64,000 bases of DNA from Pomphorhynchus laevis (taxonomy: Eukaryota; Acanthocephala; Palaeacanthocephala; Echinorhynchida; Pomphorhynchidae). This document shows, in pieces, positions 63,991 through 64,000 of the stretch. The notes below the pieces were generated by a model, which did not search any database, had not been told where the DNA came from, and worked only from the letters and a program-made list of their open reading frames with translations. Numbering within the stretch: the stretch's first letter is position 1; each line of letters begins with the position of its first letter. The DNA lies in NCBI GenBank assembly GCA_012934845.2, contig WNNJ02000681.1, forward strand, positions 30,559 to 94,558, given 5' to 3'. Both the position numbers and the translations under genes were made by a program.

Positions 63991-64000
63991 AAAAAAAAAA

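Noticed and set aside
1-64000. LTR retrovirus-like, Polinton or other capsid-bearing elements
   Set aside because: No paired direct LTRs, protease, integrase, capsid or envelope signature was seen; all RT sequences here are of LINE or Penelope-like type.

Overview
The window is a piece of an AT-rich animal nuclear genome. Spliced host genes with long introns sit among many nested retroelements. The mix of CR1-like, RTE-like and Penelope-like elements, very AT-rich introns and hammerhead-like satellites suggests a flatworm or a similar invertebrate; this is an inference and no species can be named. There is no operon, rRNA, CRISPR array or convincing tRNA.

Host genes. (1) 0.05-12 kb, minus strand: exons of a single-pass membrane receptor with at least three fibronectin type III domains followed by a transmembrane segment. 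The exon phases agree with one another, and an RTE-like LINE sits in one intron. (2) 12.3-12.8 kb, plus strand: three small exons forming the end of an unrecognised gene. (3) 39.8-40.3 kb, minus strand: COQ10-like coenzyme Q-binding START protein. (4) 54.6-63.1 kb, minus strand: the last six recognisable exons of ANAPC2, the cullin subunit of the anaphase-promoting complex, with every splice phase consistent and a reverse-transcriptase element in one intron. Weaker candidate exons lie at 15.1, 18.8 and 25.1 kb.

Mobile elements. 7.85-11.6 kb: degraded RTE-like LINE, with fragments at 19.7-20.8 and 39.3-39.6 kb. 20.1-23.6 kb: two head-to-head pieces of a Penelope-like reverse-transcriptase family whose 3' end is also scattered at 5.7, 6.1, 53.2 and 63.6 kb. 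27.5-30.4 and 41.1-44.1 kb: CR1/L2-like LINE copies. 30.8-37.9 kb: Penelope-like element with GIY-YIG endonuclease and about 735 bp inverted terminal repeats, split by an apparently intact CR1-like LINE (33.75-37.74 kb). 45.1-49.0 kb: a decayed LINE with a zinc-knuckle ORF1. 56.8-58.7 kb: a GC-rich RT with a possible restriction-like nuclease tail.

The most notable signal is a family of tandem units of about 365 bp at 6.3-7.2, 27.0-27.5 with 30.4-30.7, 38.6-39.0 and 51.8-52.85 kb. Each unit carries a compact hammerhead-ribozyme-like core. Two helices change by paired substitutions between the 7 kb and 52 kb subfamilies. This looks like a retrozyme-type satellite of Penelope-like elements. The remaining stretches are AT-rich introns or intergenic DNA in which no gene could be supported.
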